From the NCBI GenBank assembly GCA_947650285.1, contig CANTFL010000174.1, forward strand, positions 682,001 to 746,000: a stretch of DNA of 64,000 bases, given 5' to 3'. Positions 26,395 to 37,393 of the stretch are shown here, piece by piece. The DNA comes from Hyaloperonospora brassicae. Lineage: Eukaryota; Oomycota; Peronosporomycetes; Peronosporales; Peronosporaceae. The stretch's first letter is position 1; every line of letters begins with the position of its first letter. The notes under the pieces were generated by a model. It made no database searches. It worked only from the letters and a program-made list of their open reading frames with translations, and was not told the origin of the DNA. Both the position numbers and the translations under genes were made by a program.

Positions 26395-26590
26395 TTGTTG
26401 ATATTAATGATACTTCTTTAGCTATTGTTGTTTTAGTTGCTATGGTTGACGCTGTTTCTGCTAATATTGTTGCTGCTGCTGTTGCTGCTTCTCTTGAAGT
26501 TGATGCGGTTGCTGTTGTTGTTTGATTATCCATTGTTGATGCTGCTACTGCTGTTGCTGCTGCTGTTGTTGTTGTAGGTGCTGCGGTTGC
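26395..26590. repeat. GTT/GCT trinucleotide-rich tract, right palindrome arm
   Basis: Reverse complement of the tract at 25660-25857, with the same irregular interruptions. Confidence 0.8.
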
Positions 26591-26875
26591 TATTAATGTT
26601 ATTCTACTTGTGGGATCGCATTCCTTTCCTTCTTACCAGTTTTGATACTTTAAAACACATAATCATATCAATAGACCCCAATGAATTTATTTTTTCTGTT
26701 TAGCTCTTATTGATGGATTCAATGTCTGCAGACTTCTTCGTATGCAGAACTATTTCGGGATGGAAACGTGCGAAAGACCTTAAGCGTATTCGTCAAACTA
26801 GGACGTGGGAGGTTTTTATTTATGTAATTATCGAAGTATTTTTTTCATTTTCCAATTATCTGGGGCATTTTACTA

Positions 26876-28263
26876 TTTTCCAACTGTGGGCATTTTGTTT
26901 ATTTACGTGGTTAAACGGAATATTTTCCGTACATACAATGTGCATTTTGGGCTATTTAAAAGAGCTGCTCCAATATGTTGTCGCCGGTGGCAAACAGCCA
27001 TACAACCAGCGAGATGTTAAATTTCCCCCCGGTACATTTGTCATAAGATAGATAACTCTACAAAAATTATAGTCTAATGTCCTCGCACGTTTAGTGACTT
27101 CCTTAGGTTTAAAAATATGGGATGTACCAGTATTTTCCATTTCAGTCCGAGTGTCCTAAGTACTTAGGTGATACGCTTCTGTGCATAATGTCCTCCGCTG
27201 AAAATATCGATACTGCGTATATCTTCGCGGCATCCTTGCCGCAATGTCCACCTTTCAATACCAGCATCACAGCCACCATTTAGCAGCTGTTCTTCGTGAC
27301 GACCTCAATACTTTACGGGCAATGCGTTTACGCTAATGTGTTATGCTTCTGATATGTCTACGAGTAATACCAGAGACAGAATTTACTTCTCGTGACCATC
27401 CGAACTAGTACCAATGTATTCCCATCATCTTTGCAGAATCTCTTCCCCTCTTCATTTTTGTATTCTGTGCGTCATCTCCATGCCATTTGATTTGTATCTT
27501 ACACAAATCACAGACCATTGTGTGCGCGCCGTTTGAACCCGGCGCGGTATCATTTCATCCGTATTGATCTATCCGGCCGAGACGACAGCTACACATGAAT
27601 ACAAATGTCAAGCCACAAAAAGTGGATGAAATAGTAAAAGAAGCTACGTGGCTTTGATATCGAACAATTAACAAGACTGGGCTACGCTTGACGCGTCGAC
27701 ATACCATTTGCTTCAGGCAATACGACTGTTTGGTGCTTAGATGTATAGGTTTTTATTAAATAAATTGAAGAGGGAATGAAGCAGGTATACGTGAATATGT
27801 GAAATATGACAGACAGGTGTACATTGCGGTCGTTCTAAGTGGAGCATTTCTTTAGTTGCTCAGTCTTTGTTGCATATTTATCATCTTTTAATACTTTAAT
27901 CGCATGTTGTGGTGTATTTCTTTCTCAGTCTTGTGGTGTATTTTTATCTTTTCTCAGTCTTGCATGCATTTTTTCTCATCTTATGGTACTTAATTATTTT
28001 CGTGATTCTTGTATCTAGTGCTTTCTTTCCTTTTGGGATTTTTGTGAGTATTTATATTGTCCCTTCGAAGTGAACCGCAGCAAGCGCTGAGCAAGTAAGG
28101 CAAACAAGTTTTCAAGCCCTTGCATACGACGTCGTGCACAAAGCACCGCCAATAAGTCTTAAGTCTGTGTTCCCAGCCGTCGGCATTGTTGTACAGAATC
28201 ATTCATATCAGCAAAAACGATGAACGTAGGACAAACTTCAATGGAAGACGAGAAAGCTTTGTT
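26876..28263. other. Intergenic stretch before the tandem array
   Basis: No supported gene. A 70-codon minus ORF at 27990-28202 contains WRCFVHDVVCKGLK, which faintly recalls hAT-type transposases, but that is too little to call. Sequence composition changes from AT-rich to GC-richer here. Confidence 0.4.
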
Positions 28264-28396
28264 AGCAATGTCAACAACTTTGTATTTCTAGTTTCTTTTT
28301 ATCAACCCTTGCAGCAAGCGGTTGGATGGTGGACGCGTGTGTTGACGAAGCTAGCCCGGAACTCAGTGACAGCGCCGCACGAAACAAAAGCTCCAA

Positions 28397-28669
28397 TTAG
28401 TTCGACAAGGAAGGGCATGTCCAATCCTCGAGGAACGTCTGGGATTGGGTTGCGGCTGCCGCCATGCAGCAAGAAAACACGCAATCACCCAAAGTCTCCG
28501 GGGAGAATCTGCTCATGCACCTATCCAGTACAGCGTCGCCAATTTCAGGCGTACGCCATTCGTGTGGATGTGGGTGTTGACACGAAGCGGGCTCCGGTCG
28601 GTTATATGGGTCGGCAGAGATCAAGGCGACAGAAGCGAGGCCGATGACGATGCTGGCCTTGATGTTCAT
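28397..28669 (-). CDS. Secreted cysteine-rich protein, PcF/SCR-like, copy 1 (variant)
   Basis: A 90-residue precursor. Residues 1-19 are a signal peptide (MNIK start, hydrophobic core, ALISA end). The mature part of about 71 residues has six cysteines at 30, 51, 63, 67, 68 and 85. The size, the Asp-Pro start of the mature chain and the cysteine number fit the PcF/SCR family of small apoplastic proteins secreted by plant-pathogenic oomycetes, some of which are phytotoxic. Membership here is inferred from pattern, not from a search. This copy differs from copies 2-5 at residues 24 (Arg), 26 (Glu), 32 (His), 36 (His) and 66 (Ser). All five base changes are replacements, none silent, and none touches the signal peptide or a cysteine. 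A core-promoter-like element lies at 28723-28736. Confidence 0.8.
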   Translation of the reverse strand: MNIKASIVIGLASVALISADPYNRPEPASCQHPHPHEWRTPEIGDAVLDRCMSRFSPETLGDCVFSCCMAAAATQSQTFLEDWTCPSLSN

Positions 28670-28722
28670 GATCGATAGAGCTTGATGCTTGGCGTTCTAG
28701 GAGATGCTCTGCTGTGCCTGGC

Positions 28723-28736
28723 AAAAGTCAAAGTGA
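28723..28736 (-). promoter_or_regulatory. Core-promoter-like element of secreted gene copy 1
   Basis: On the minus strand it reads TCACTTTGACTTTT, close to the oomycete initiator plus flanking region (TCATTYYNCAWTTT), about 54 bases before the ATG. The same element stands at 35220-35233, 37720-37733, 40220-40233 and 42718-42731. Confidence 0.5.
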
Positions 28737-29556
28737 TACCTGGGATGGCGGTGCTTCAACGTCAAGAGTGCCACGCGCACCTTATACATCTAGCGGCTTT
28801 ACGGGGGTCGTTCAGCGAACATACAACGAAATTTACGACACGATGGGAAAGGTCGACAACCATACAACTAATTGGACCACTGCTAATCAAATAGACAGCA
28901 CGATGAATTATCCAACCAACTACACAATGACTCCAACGACAGGATTGGGAGTTATCTAGCCGATTTGCAATCTAGCGGACAACAGGCCCGGCGTTGGCAA
29001 AACAAGCTACGGGTCGAGCAGTTTGCAAATCGTGTGTACGCGTCGTTGATGAACCCGAATGGCTTTCGAGCCTCGGCGCGTATTCTCCCCACACGAAAAC
29101 GAGAGCGTTCAGTAAGTATTACAATACGGAGCTTTCGAATCGACCATCTTGCATAAATTATGGCATAGCTTGACGTTGCTCTAACGTATCGGCCTGATTG
29201 GTGGCGTCATTGTGGACCGCTACGCAAGGAGGCAAGCAGTACGCGCACATTGCTGAACTTGACGACGACGATCGACATTTTACAAAACAGGCTTCACGCC
29301 CGGTACTTTCCACCAACTCCAACAATCAGCATATCGCAGGTTCATGTCCTTCAACAATCTCGTACAATCGAGCTCGTGGGACACATGGGAACCCGAGCAC
29401 CAGCAAGTAACAGGACTTCCTGCAGGAAAAATCGGCAGAAGAAGCATGTTACCTCACCGTGCGCACTGATTGGTCTTCGGCGGTTTAGGATTGTCTTCGA
29501 TGGGGTGTGGTGTGCTGCATATCAGCCGCTGTGCAGATATTTGGTCGCGCAAACGA

Positions 29557-29573
29557 AGCGACGACGCAAAGAA
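29557..29573. repeat. Target-site duplication of the LINE, left copy
   Basis: agcgacgacgcaaagaa, identical to 33557-33573. The uninterrupted sequence is seen once in each of units 2, 3 and 4 (for example at 36055-36071). Confidence 0.9.
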
Positions 29574-32500
29574 GGAGGAGTTTCATGATCATCTATTGAC
29601 ATATTTAATGTGGACAAGAGGTCTGAAAAATCCTGAGCCAGGATATGAGCGCCGGTCGCGGCAGCGGATCGTGGCTGACACCCGCGTAGGGCGGGTGTCC
29701 ACGGGGCTCTTGAATCAGTAGTTCAAGACAGGCATGAAGTCGGGCCCCTCGTACGGCCGTAGCCGCGGCTCGATGCTCGCGTATTGCAATTGCCCGTAGC
29801 TGGCGAACACCGCGTGTCCAGTACCTTTGGACACTTGCGGATGGAGTAGTCACGGCTCCTCTAAAGACCGCCGAGTTCCGCTCGGTCCACAAATGTTCTT
29901 GGCAGATGGAGCTTAATATGAACCAGATCCGTTCGAATTCTGTTGCTGCGTCGTCAGAGTCATCTTGAAAACGGCTTTGCAACCGCAAACTCAGCTGACG
30001 TGGAATGGGCGGGGCTTTGCGATTGGCGCAGTGCTGAAAGAAGGTGGAAAGAACTGCGTTCGTCGCACCCCCACCGGTCCAGTGTCCTATCAAGTGACAC
30101 CAACACGCTCGCGCGATTGGGCACTCCCAGAAAATGTGCGCCGCTGTCTCTTTGCGTCCCCGGCAGTGCAGCACCGTACGACAACTGTTGTCCAGCGTGC
30201 GACCGGCATGGTATAGATTTAGCTGCTTTGTCGCGATACGATAGCATGTCCAGACTTGATACTCCGTTAGCCCGTTTGCGTGTTTCCAAACTTGGGAAGG
30301 CGTTTGATTTGATGCAGCTGACTGCCAACTATTCGATACCGCCTGCGCGTCATAGGCCTTCAACCAGGACTGGAGGCCAGGGTGCAGAAGGCGTTTATGA
30401 ACGTGAAACGCTTGCTTCATAAGCGTTGTCCACACATCTACATTGGCCACCGTCTCTGGCACACTCCAAGGGAAACGGTGAAGCTCCGGGTGGGCATGAA
30501 ACACCAAGGTACGATGGTGCGAATGCTCCCAGTAGTTAGACACTTGCTCAGGCGACCCCCTTAATTCTGGTAAATTCCCGTCAATCGACCAATGGATTCC
30601 ATTGACATCTTGGCGGAGGCGAATCGCCGAGTTCGCGGACTCGACAGGGTCCCGACATGACCCGACAATTAAATCAGCTCGTACCCGGGACCATTTATAA
30701 GCGCGCCGAAACGGCGGTGGATGACGTAAGACGAGCCCGGGCTCTACCGGTCCCGCACCGACAGCAAGGTGGGGTGACGAGAGCAGGATCGAAGTCGCCC
30801 AACGTTGTAATTTACAATGCATATGCCGAGACGGAGTACCGCCGAGAGACGGGAACGTAAATTGAAATTCATGTGACCCCAGTCGCCGAATGCACAGACT
30901 GCGCAGTGAACATGGAGGTATCCGGGCATATTTGGCCCGCTCTAGGGGCTTGCCGTCTGGCCCTTGAATCCAAGGATTGCCATCCCAGTGAAAGCGGCCC
31001 CAGAAAGCGGCTAATGTATCCATCCGGTGATCAGAAACAGCGGGATGGTCAGGAAACGTTTGATGGTATGAAATTAACCATTCGTCACCGTCCCACTGAC
31101 TACTCGCCCCGACAGACATACGAGCGTGATGCGCGTCCAATCTGGCCCGAATCGACAGCACTTGTTCAGGAGAGGGTGCTAGGAGCCGTTCTAGATCCTG
31201 CGCCAGAGAGGAACGACCAGGTCCTCGCCTGATGTCAAACGTTGTTGAAGCAGACGGATGGAGCGCCGGTACGAGAGCCGATGTGGAACCTCCCACGCTA
31301 TATGTCCAGCGCCGCCATGCTGTAAAATATTTGTCATGCGGCTGCGTTAGCCAACGCAACGCGTGCTTCGTCCGCTGAGTTTTGACGGCTACTTCGAACG
31401 AGGCCAGACCAACCCCGCCTGCCTTCTGGGGCGTAAAGAGGAGACCCGGGTTAATTTTGTGCCGACGTACGGCAGGCACAGAAGCGTGCGCCCACAGGAA
31501 TTGGCGGTACAGCCGAGATATCTCCGTTCTCGCCCAGCTCGGCACATCGAAGACGGCCGCGGTGAACAGGATAGCCGGTAAAATGATCGCGTTAAGAATG
31601 AGGACACGATGTTGCACACTAGTCGCTACTTTCGCTGCAGTGAGAAGCCGCCGACGGATTTTCTGAAGCCGAAGCGCCCAGTTTCGATCGAATAATGCCC
31701 CTGTCCCCACTTCGTACCCCAGGTATCGCGTTGTCTCTCTGTGTTGTAAGACTGAGATGCCACCATACTGGTGTAGCCTGATAGCCGTGTTTAAAAAAAT
31801 CAATTTGCTCTTGGCAGGCTGGGCATGAAGGCCCGAGAGTTGTCCAAATCTAGAGACTAGCTCCAACGCAGGCGCCAACTGATTGGCATGCTCAAGGAAT
31901 ATGGTGGAGTCGTCCACAAACGCGGAGAATGTATGCTCCACCTCGCAGGCCCCGGGCACCGGAATACCCCGGATGGAGGGCGCCTGGTGAATAGCCAGCC
32001 CGAGTAATTCCACCACAAGTAGAAATAAAAGCGGTGCGAGAGGACACCCCTGACGTATTCCGGACCGGACAGGAACTGGTTCAGAAAGTTCCCCATTCAC
32101 CAGAAACCGAGCGGTTGTTCCGGTATGCATCCGGGTGACGAGCGTAATAAACACTTCATCAAACTGAAAGCTTCGTAATGCCGCGTATAGAAAATCTCGG
32201 TCCACAGTGTCGTACGCCTTGCGAAAGTCAAGTAAGAGAATAGATCGGCTTAAGTCGGCTGATAGATCCGCCCTCTCCTCCGCTGAAGCGAGTTGGGCAG
32301 TCATCATCATGACCAGTTTTTGCATTTGTCTACCTCGAACAAAACCTTGTTGCGATTCCCCGATGAGTGTAGGTAAGACGCGCTGTAGTCGGGAGGCCAG
32401 CACTTTCGCAAAAATTTTGTAGCTGGTTTGGAGCAGAGAGATCGGCCTGTAGTCAAGTGCGTCCGGCGAATCACCCTTTTTCCGAAGAGGGATAATCATC

Positions 32501-33556
32501 GCTTCTAGAAAGGAAGGTGGCATAGGAGAACCGTGCAATATTTGATTGCACACGTGCACCAACGCCGGAGCCAGTAAAGCGGACGTATCTTTGTAGAAGT
32601 CATTGTTAAGACCGTCCGGCCCTGAAGCTTTGTGGCGGCTAAGTTCGGTGATGGCGTGAAGGACTTCAGTCTCAGTGACGTCAACCATCAGCCCATTATT
32701 AGCAGCGGGAGAAATCAAACGATCGTCAGGCACTGACACAAAGTCAAGCAACGCTCTTAGTAAAGCTGCCAAGGGTTCCACCCGATGCACGGCACTAAGA
32801 ACTGGTGACCATTCCGAAGCGAACTTGTCAGCAATGGATAGGTGTCGCCTAAAGGGCGGACCATGAATGCGAACGATATTCGTAACTGTTTGTACGCGCT
32901 CCCAATCTGCGACTCGCTTAAACGACCATCGGAGGCGCGCAGTGGTCCGTTCGAGGCTCTGCCCTAATCGAACGAGATGCTCGAGGCGGTGATCTTCCAT
33001 ATTAGCGCTGATCCACTGAGGACGGGTCAAAAGCTGGCGCCGGTCGCGTCGGCTTACCCTCTTCTTAAAACGGGCACGTCTTTGACGCTCGCGCTTGCGG
33101 ACGGTTGTGATGCAGTGTTTGCATGCTTCCACAGCTGAATCCCATTGCCTGACCGTCGTAGTTGGGGATACCGCCCACCCATCCATTTCCGCAATGAGAT
33201 CGGAGCGCACGCGTTCGGGTTGGTGTGTCTGAATGGGGTATGATACCGGACGTCGGTAGAGGGAGGAGGTAGGACGCTGCCGCACGCGTAAGTGTAACTC
33301 CACTTCTTGATGGTCCGACGCCTGGGGAGGTGTTCGGACGGCTAACCACTGCACCAAATCAGCCCACCGCTGAGAAACATAGAAACAATCAATGCGACTT
33401 GCCGATTCCCCCTCCCAGTATGTAAAATGATCCACACAGTCGTCCGCTTCCTCATCTTCGGCGTGGGAGCGAAGGAGCCGAGCATCTTCTAGTCCGTGGA
33501 GATCCAGAAGAGCTTGAAGACTTGGGCTTTCCGGTCGGCACGACCGATGATGACCC
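29574..33556 (-). mobile_element. 5'-truncated LINE (non-LTR retrotransposon) inserted in unit 1
   Basis: Exactly 3,983 bp of sequence absent from units 2-4 sits between two copies of a 17-bp target duplication. The element lies on the minus strand. Its 5' end is cut inside the endonuclease domain, as is usual for LINEs after incomplete reverse transcription. Its 3' end is only 31 bp past the stop codon and has no poly(A) tail. The insertion is younger than the duplication that created the array, or at least is confined to unit 1. Confidence 0.92.
29605..33556 (-). CDS. LINE ORF2 polyprotein, N-terminally truncated (endonuclease end, reverse transcriptase, zinc-binding tail)
   Basis: One uninterrupted frame of about 1,316 codons that enters the element already open at 33555. 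The first part is the C-terminal end of an apurinic-type endonuclease (SRIDCFYVS, then the SDHQEV motif). The reverse transcriptase follows: SGPDGLNNDF near 32625, DYRPISLL, LLLDFRKAYDTVDRDFL, SGIRQGCPLAPLLF, and the catalytic FVDD at 31909-31920. Near the C-terminus CRGRKETAAHIFWECP is a Cys/His motif like the RVT zinc-binding region. The organisation is that of an L1/Tx1-type ORF2. With most of the endonuclease missing and no ORF1 it cannot move by itself, but the RT frame has no stops, suggesting a recent insertion. Confidence 0.9.
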
Positions 33557-33573
33557 AGCGACGACGCAAAGAA
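33557..33573. repeat. Target-site duplication of the LINE, right copy
   Basis: Identical 17 bases to 29557-29573, after which the unit sequence resumes with ctacaaaccatcgc as in the other units. Confidence 0.9.
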
Positions 33574-34127
33574 CTACAAACCATCGCGGACGGACATGTA
33601 CCATATGCGAGGGACCGTTGGTCTCCTGCCACGTCATTGGTCAAAAAGAGAGTCCTTTGGTGGATAGCCGGCGACACCGGCGGGAATCATGGGGACGTAG
33701 CCGAATCGCGAGCAGGGTAGTCTGGCGTACCCCGTCCCTTTCCGGCTCTCTTCCCGGATCATCAAGGAAGAGGCTTCCCGAAGAACATTGAGAAACAGAG
33801 CCAGAAAGGCACGGGGTGTGCCAGGATACACTGCTGCTACGATCGCAGCTTGACAATATTAGCGGCGTTTCGCGCGATGCTGTGCGAGCGTGCATCAAAA
33901 GCTGACAGCTACCATTGTGACCCGAGCTGAAAGGGTTTCAGTCCTTCTTGGCGACCCAAGTACTCGGCACAATCGTCGATTACACCAGCCGTAATCTGCT
34001 TTTCATACCTCGGCAGCGGCGCCGTAGGTGTAACGAGCCAGTCGTACGTCAGCACTCACACATCGAAGAATAGCAGCTATGAATCGATAGTCTGCAATTC
34101 TCCTATCGATTCCCAAATTTTCACGGT

Positions 34128-34675
34128 TCAGCTCAAGCCAGTCTTTTTCCCTCCGGGGCAGTCACGTCGGAGGGAATCCTCCCTAAGGATAGCCGACGTG
34201 GTCGAAGATCTGACGCGGGCACGCTGCACTCGCAGTCGCGGGTGTGGGCGTAGGAGACCGACGGGTCGCGCAAGCGGCCCTAGCAGGGGTGTTTTACGGA
34301 CTGGAGGCGTACCCCGCGCCACGTGTCGCCGCTGCGGCGAGCGCACACTCCACGTCAAGGGGCCGCGCAGCGGCTGAAGGGGGCCACCATCGCAGATGGT
34401 TGAGCTCATCGAAGAGATATACGGCGGGTTGGCGTTCTCCACGCCACGCAGTCACTTCGGTGATCGCGCTCCACGTCGGGGGCCGCGCAAGCGGTCCTAA
34501 AGGGGTTTGTTGCCTTATATGGCAGCATACCCGCGTTGTCCGTGCTGCCGCTCCGGCGGTACGCATGTCCCCAGTCTACTTGGTCGCGCCAGCGGTCATG
34601 ATTGACTCGTATTTGGCTTCGGTAGGAGGGTCTCTGACCTCGTTGCCGTCGCCCCTGGCTCTACGGAGCACTTAA
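34128..34675. other. GC-rich hairpin module, unit 1
   Basis: Counterpart of the module described at 36628-37165. Here the second hairpin loop is one base shorter (GCA) and the opening segment reads tctttttccctccggggcag. Three overlapping ORFs on both strands are by-products of GC-richness. Confidence 0.6.
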
Positions 34676-34893
34676 GTTGTCGACCCGATACCCGGGCCGT
34701 ACTTCTTGTCACACTTATCAGTCGTTAGTTATCATAATAATGGACGTACTTGACACCACCAGCAATGTCAACAACTTTGTATTTCTAGTTTCTGTTTATC
34801 AACCCTTGCAGCAAGCGGTTGGATGGTGGACGCGTGTGTTGACGAAGCTAGCCCGGAACTCAGTGACAGCGCCGCACGAAACAAAAGCTCCAA

Positions 34894-35166
34894 TTAGTTC
34901 GACAAGGAAGGGCATGTCCAATCCTCGAGGAACGTCTGGGATTGGGTTGCGGCTGCCGCCATGCAGCAAGGAAACACGCAATCACCCAAAGTCTCCGGGG
35001 AGAATCTGCTCATGCACCTATCCAGTACAGCGTCGCCAATTTCAGGCGTACGCCATTCGTATGGATGTGGGTATTGACACGAAGCGGGGTCCGGTTGGTT
35101 ATATGGGTCGGCAGAGATCAAGGCGACAGAAGCGAGGCCGATGACGATGCTGGCCTTGATGTTCAT
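34894..35166 (-). CDS. Secreted cysteine-rich protein, PcF/SCR-like, copy 2
   Basis: Same precursor layout as copy 1: a 19-residue signal peptide and six cysteines spaced C-x20-C-x11-C-x3-CC-x16-C. The variable residues are Gln24, Asp26, Tyr32, Tyr36 and Pro66. The sequence equals copies 3, 4 and 5, so four genes in the array encode one product and may raise its dose. The product is expected in the apoplast or haustorial interface. Plus-strand ORFs covering the same bases (for example 34677-35144) are shadows. Confidence 0.8.
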   Translation of the reverse strand: MNIKASIVIGLASVALISADPYNQPDPASCQYPHPYEWRTPEIGDAVLDRCMSRFSPETLGDCVFPCCMAAAATQSQTFLEDWTCPSLSN

Positions 35167-35210
35167 GATCGATAGAGCTTGATGCTTGGCGTTCTAGGAG
35201 ATGCTCTGCT

Positions 35211-35620
35211 GTGCTTGGCAAAAGTCAAAGTGATACTTGGGATGGCGGTGCTTCAACGTCAAGAGTGCCACGCGCACCTTATACATCTAGCGGCTTTACG
35301 GGGGTCGTTCAGCGAACATACAACGAAATTTACGACACGATGGGAAAGGTCGACAACCATACAACTAATTGGACCACTGCTAATCAAATAGACAGCACGA
35401 TGAATTATCCAACCAACTACACAATGACTCCAACGACAGGATTGGGAGTTATCTAGCCGATTTGCAATCTAGCGGACAACAGGCCCGGCGTTGGCAAAAC
35501 AAGCTACGGGTCGAGCAGTTTGCAAATCGTGTGTACGCGTCGTTGATGAACCCGAATGGCTTTCGAGCCTCGGCGCGTATTCTCCCCACACGAAAACGAG
35601 AGCGTTCAGTAAGTATTACA
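35211..35620 (+). other. Plus-strand exon-like ORFs of the unit (shown for unit 2)
   Basis: Divergent from the secreted gene lie two consecutive protein-like frames. One (35211-35456) is rich in Thr, Asn and Tyr (TNYTMTPTTG) and ends in a stop. The next (about 35445-35610), one frame away, contains ARRWQNKLRVEQFANRVYAS and stops being protein-like at a perfect splice donor, tcagtaagtatt (35607-35618). Further plus-strand frames follow to 36217. Copies start at 28714, 37711 and 40211; unit 5 lacks them. I do not recognise a family. This may be a frame-damaged gene or part of a mobile element carried by the unit. Confidence 0.35.
35220..35233 (-). promoter_or_regulatory. Core-promoter-like element of secreted gene copy 2
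   Basis: TCACTTTGACTTTT on the minus strand, 53 bases upstream of the ATG at 35166. It matches 11 of 14 positions of the oomycete initiator/flank consensus by eye. Confidence 0.5.
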
Positions 35621-36627
35621 ATACGGAGCTTTCGAATCGACCATCTTGCATAAATTATGGCATAGCTTGACGTTGCTCTAACGTATCGGCCTGATTGGTG
35701 GCGTCATTGTGGACCGCTACGCAAGGAGGCAAGCAGTACGCGCACATTGCTGAACTTGACGACGACGATCGACATTTTACAAAACAGGCTTCACGCCCGG
35801 TACTTTCCACCAACTCCAACAATCAGCATATCGCAGGTTCATGTCCTTCAACAATCTCGTACAATCGAGCTCGTGGGACACATGGGAACCCGAGCACCAG
35901 CAAGTAACAGGACTTCCTGCAGGAAAAATCGGCAGAAGAAGCATGTTACCTCACCGTGCGCACTGATTGGTCTTCGGCGGTTTAGGATTGTCTTCGATGG
36001 GGTGTGGTGTGCTGCATATCAGCCGCTGTGCAGATATTTGGTCGCGCAAACGAAGCGACGACGCAAAGAACTACAAACCATCGCGGACGGACATGTACCA
36101 TATGCGAGGGACCGTTGGTCTCCTGCCACGTCATTGGTCAAAAAGAGAGTCCTTTGGTGGATAGCCGGCGACACCGGCGGGAATCATGGGGACGTAGCCG
36201 AATCGCGAGCAGGGTAGTCTGGCGTACCCCGTCCCTTTCCGGCTCTCTTCCCGGATCATCAAGGAAGAGGCTTCCCGAAGAACATTGAGAAACAGAGCCA
36301 GAAAGGCACGGGGTGTGCCAGGATACACTGCTGCTACGATCGCAGCTTGACAATATTAGCGGCGTTTCGCGCGATGCTGTGCGAGCGTGCATCAAAAGCT
36401 GACAGCTACCATTGTGACCCGAGCTGAAAGGGTTTCAGTCCTTCTTGGTGACCCAAGTACTCGGCACAATCGTCGATTACACCAGCCGTAATCTGCTTTT
36501 CATACCTCGGCAGCGGCGCCGTAGGTGTAACGAGCCAGTCGTACGTCAGCACTCACACATCGAAGAATAGCAGCTATGAATCGATAGTCTGCAATTCTCC
36601 TATCGATTCCCAAATTTTCACGGTTCA

Positions 36628-37165
36628 GCCTCAAGCCAGTCCTTTTCCCCTTCGGGGGCGACCACGTCGGAGGGAATCCTCCCTTGGGGAGCCGACGTGG
36701 TCGAAGATCTGACGCGGGCACGCTGCACTCGCAGTCGCGGGTGTGGGCGTAGGAGACCGACGGGTCGCGCAAGCGGCCCTAGCAGGGGTGTTTTACGGAC
36801 TGGAGGCGTACCCCGCGCCACGTGTCGCCGCTGCGGCGAGCGCACACTCCACGTCAAGGGGCCGCGCAAGCGGCTGAAGGGGGCCACCATCGCAGATGGT
36901 TGAGCTCATCGAAGAGATATACGGCGGGTTGGCGTTCTCCACGCCACGCAGTCACTTCGGTGATCGCGCTCCACGTCGGGGGCCGCGCAAGCGGTCCTAA
37001 AGGGGTTTGTTGCCTTATATGGCAGCATACCCGCGTTGTCCGTGCTGCCGCTCCGGCGGTACGCATGTCCCCAGTCTACTTGGTCGCGCCAGCGGTCATG
37101 ATTGACTCGTAGTTGGCTTCGGTAGGAGGGTCTCTGACCTCGTTGCCGTCGCCCCTGGCTCTACG
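36628..37165. other. GC-rich module with four GNRA-like hairpins, unit 2
   Basis: Hairpins with the common core GNCGC-GCAA-GCGGNC lie at 36762-36779, 36861-36874, 36980-36997 and 37082-37097 (loops GCAA, GCAA, GCAA and GCCA). The stems differ in sequence but still pair if G-U pairs are allowed: GGGTCGC with GCGGCCC, GCCGC with GCGGC, GGGCCGC with GCGGTCC, and GGTCGC with GCGGTC. An 11-bp perfect stem, GACCACGTCGG (36660-36670) with CCGACGTGGTC (36692-36702), opens the module. No credible ORF fills it. It could be a structured RNA, a SINE-like element or a repeat with a role in recombination. Confidence 0.55.
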
Positions 37166-37393
37166 GAGCACTTAAGTTGTCGACCCGATACCCGGGCCGT
37201 ACTTCTTGTCACACTTATCAGTCGTTAGTTATCATAATAATGGACGTACTTGACACCACCAGCAATGTCAACAACTTTGTATTTCTAGTTTCTGTTTATC
37301 AACCCTTGCAGCAAGCGGTTGGATGGTGGACGCGTGTGTTGACGAAGCTAGCCCGGAACTCAGTGACAGCGCCGCACGAAACAAAAGCTCCAA

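Larger units (their letters stand above)
25375..26875. repeat. 1.5-kb near-perfect palindrome (foldback element)
   Basis: The left arm (about 25375-26103) and right arm (about 26146-26875) are reverse complements around a spacer of about 40 bp. Agreement is high throughout, including a GC-rich core of about 170 bp at 25900-26020 and 26230-26350. Each arm carries a CAG/CAA/AAC-rich tract, a mirrored 63-codon ORF (25876-26067 minus; 26181-26372 plus) and the start of a second mirrored ORF (25538 leftward; 26710 rightward). The inner ends contain tactgggacg / gtcccagta. No transposase is recognisable. Confidence 0.85.

Noticed and set aside
25675..26590. CRISPR-like regularity in the CAG/AAC tracts
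   Set aside because: Repeats are irregular trinucleotides without spacers, in a eukaryotic genome, mirrored by the palindrome.
27990..28202. hAT transposase fragment
   Set aside because: Only a faint resemblance around WRCFVHDVVCKGLK; not enough conserved residues to call.
34677..35144. 155-codon plus-strand ORF repeated in each unit (also 28186, 37177, 39677, 42175)
   Set aside because: It lies antisense to the secreted cysteine-rich gene. It is rich in Arg, Pro and Ser, has no motif, and is open probably because of the composition of the opposite strand.
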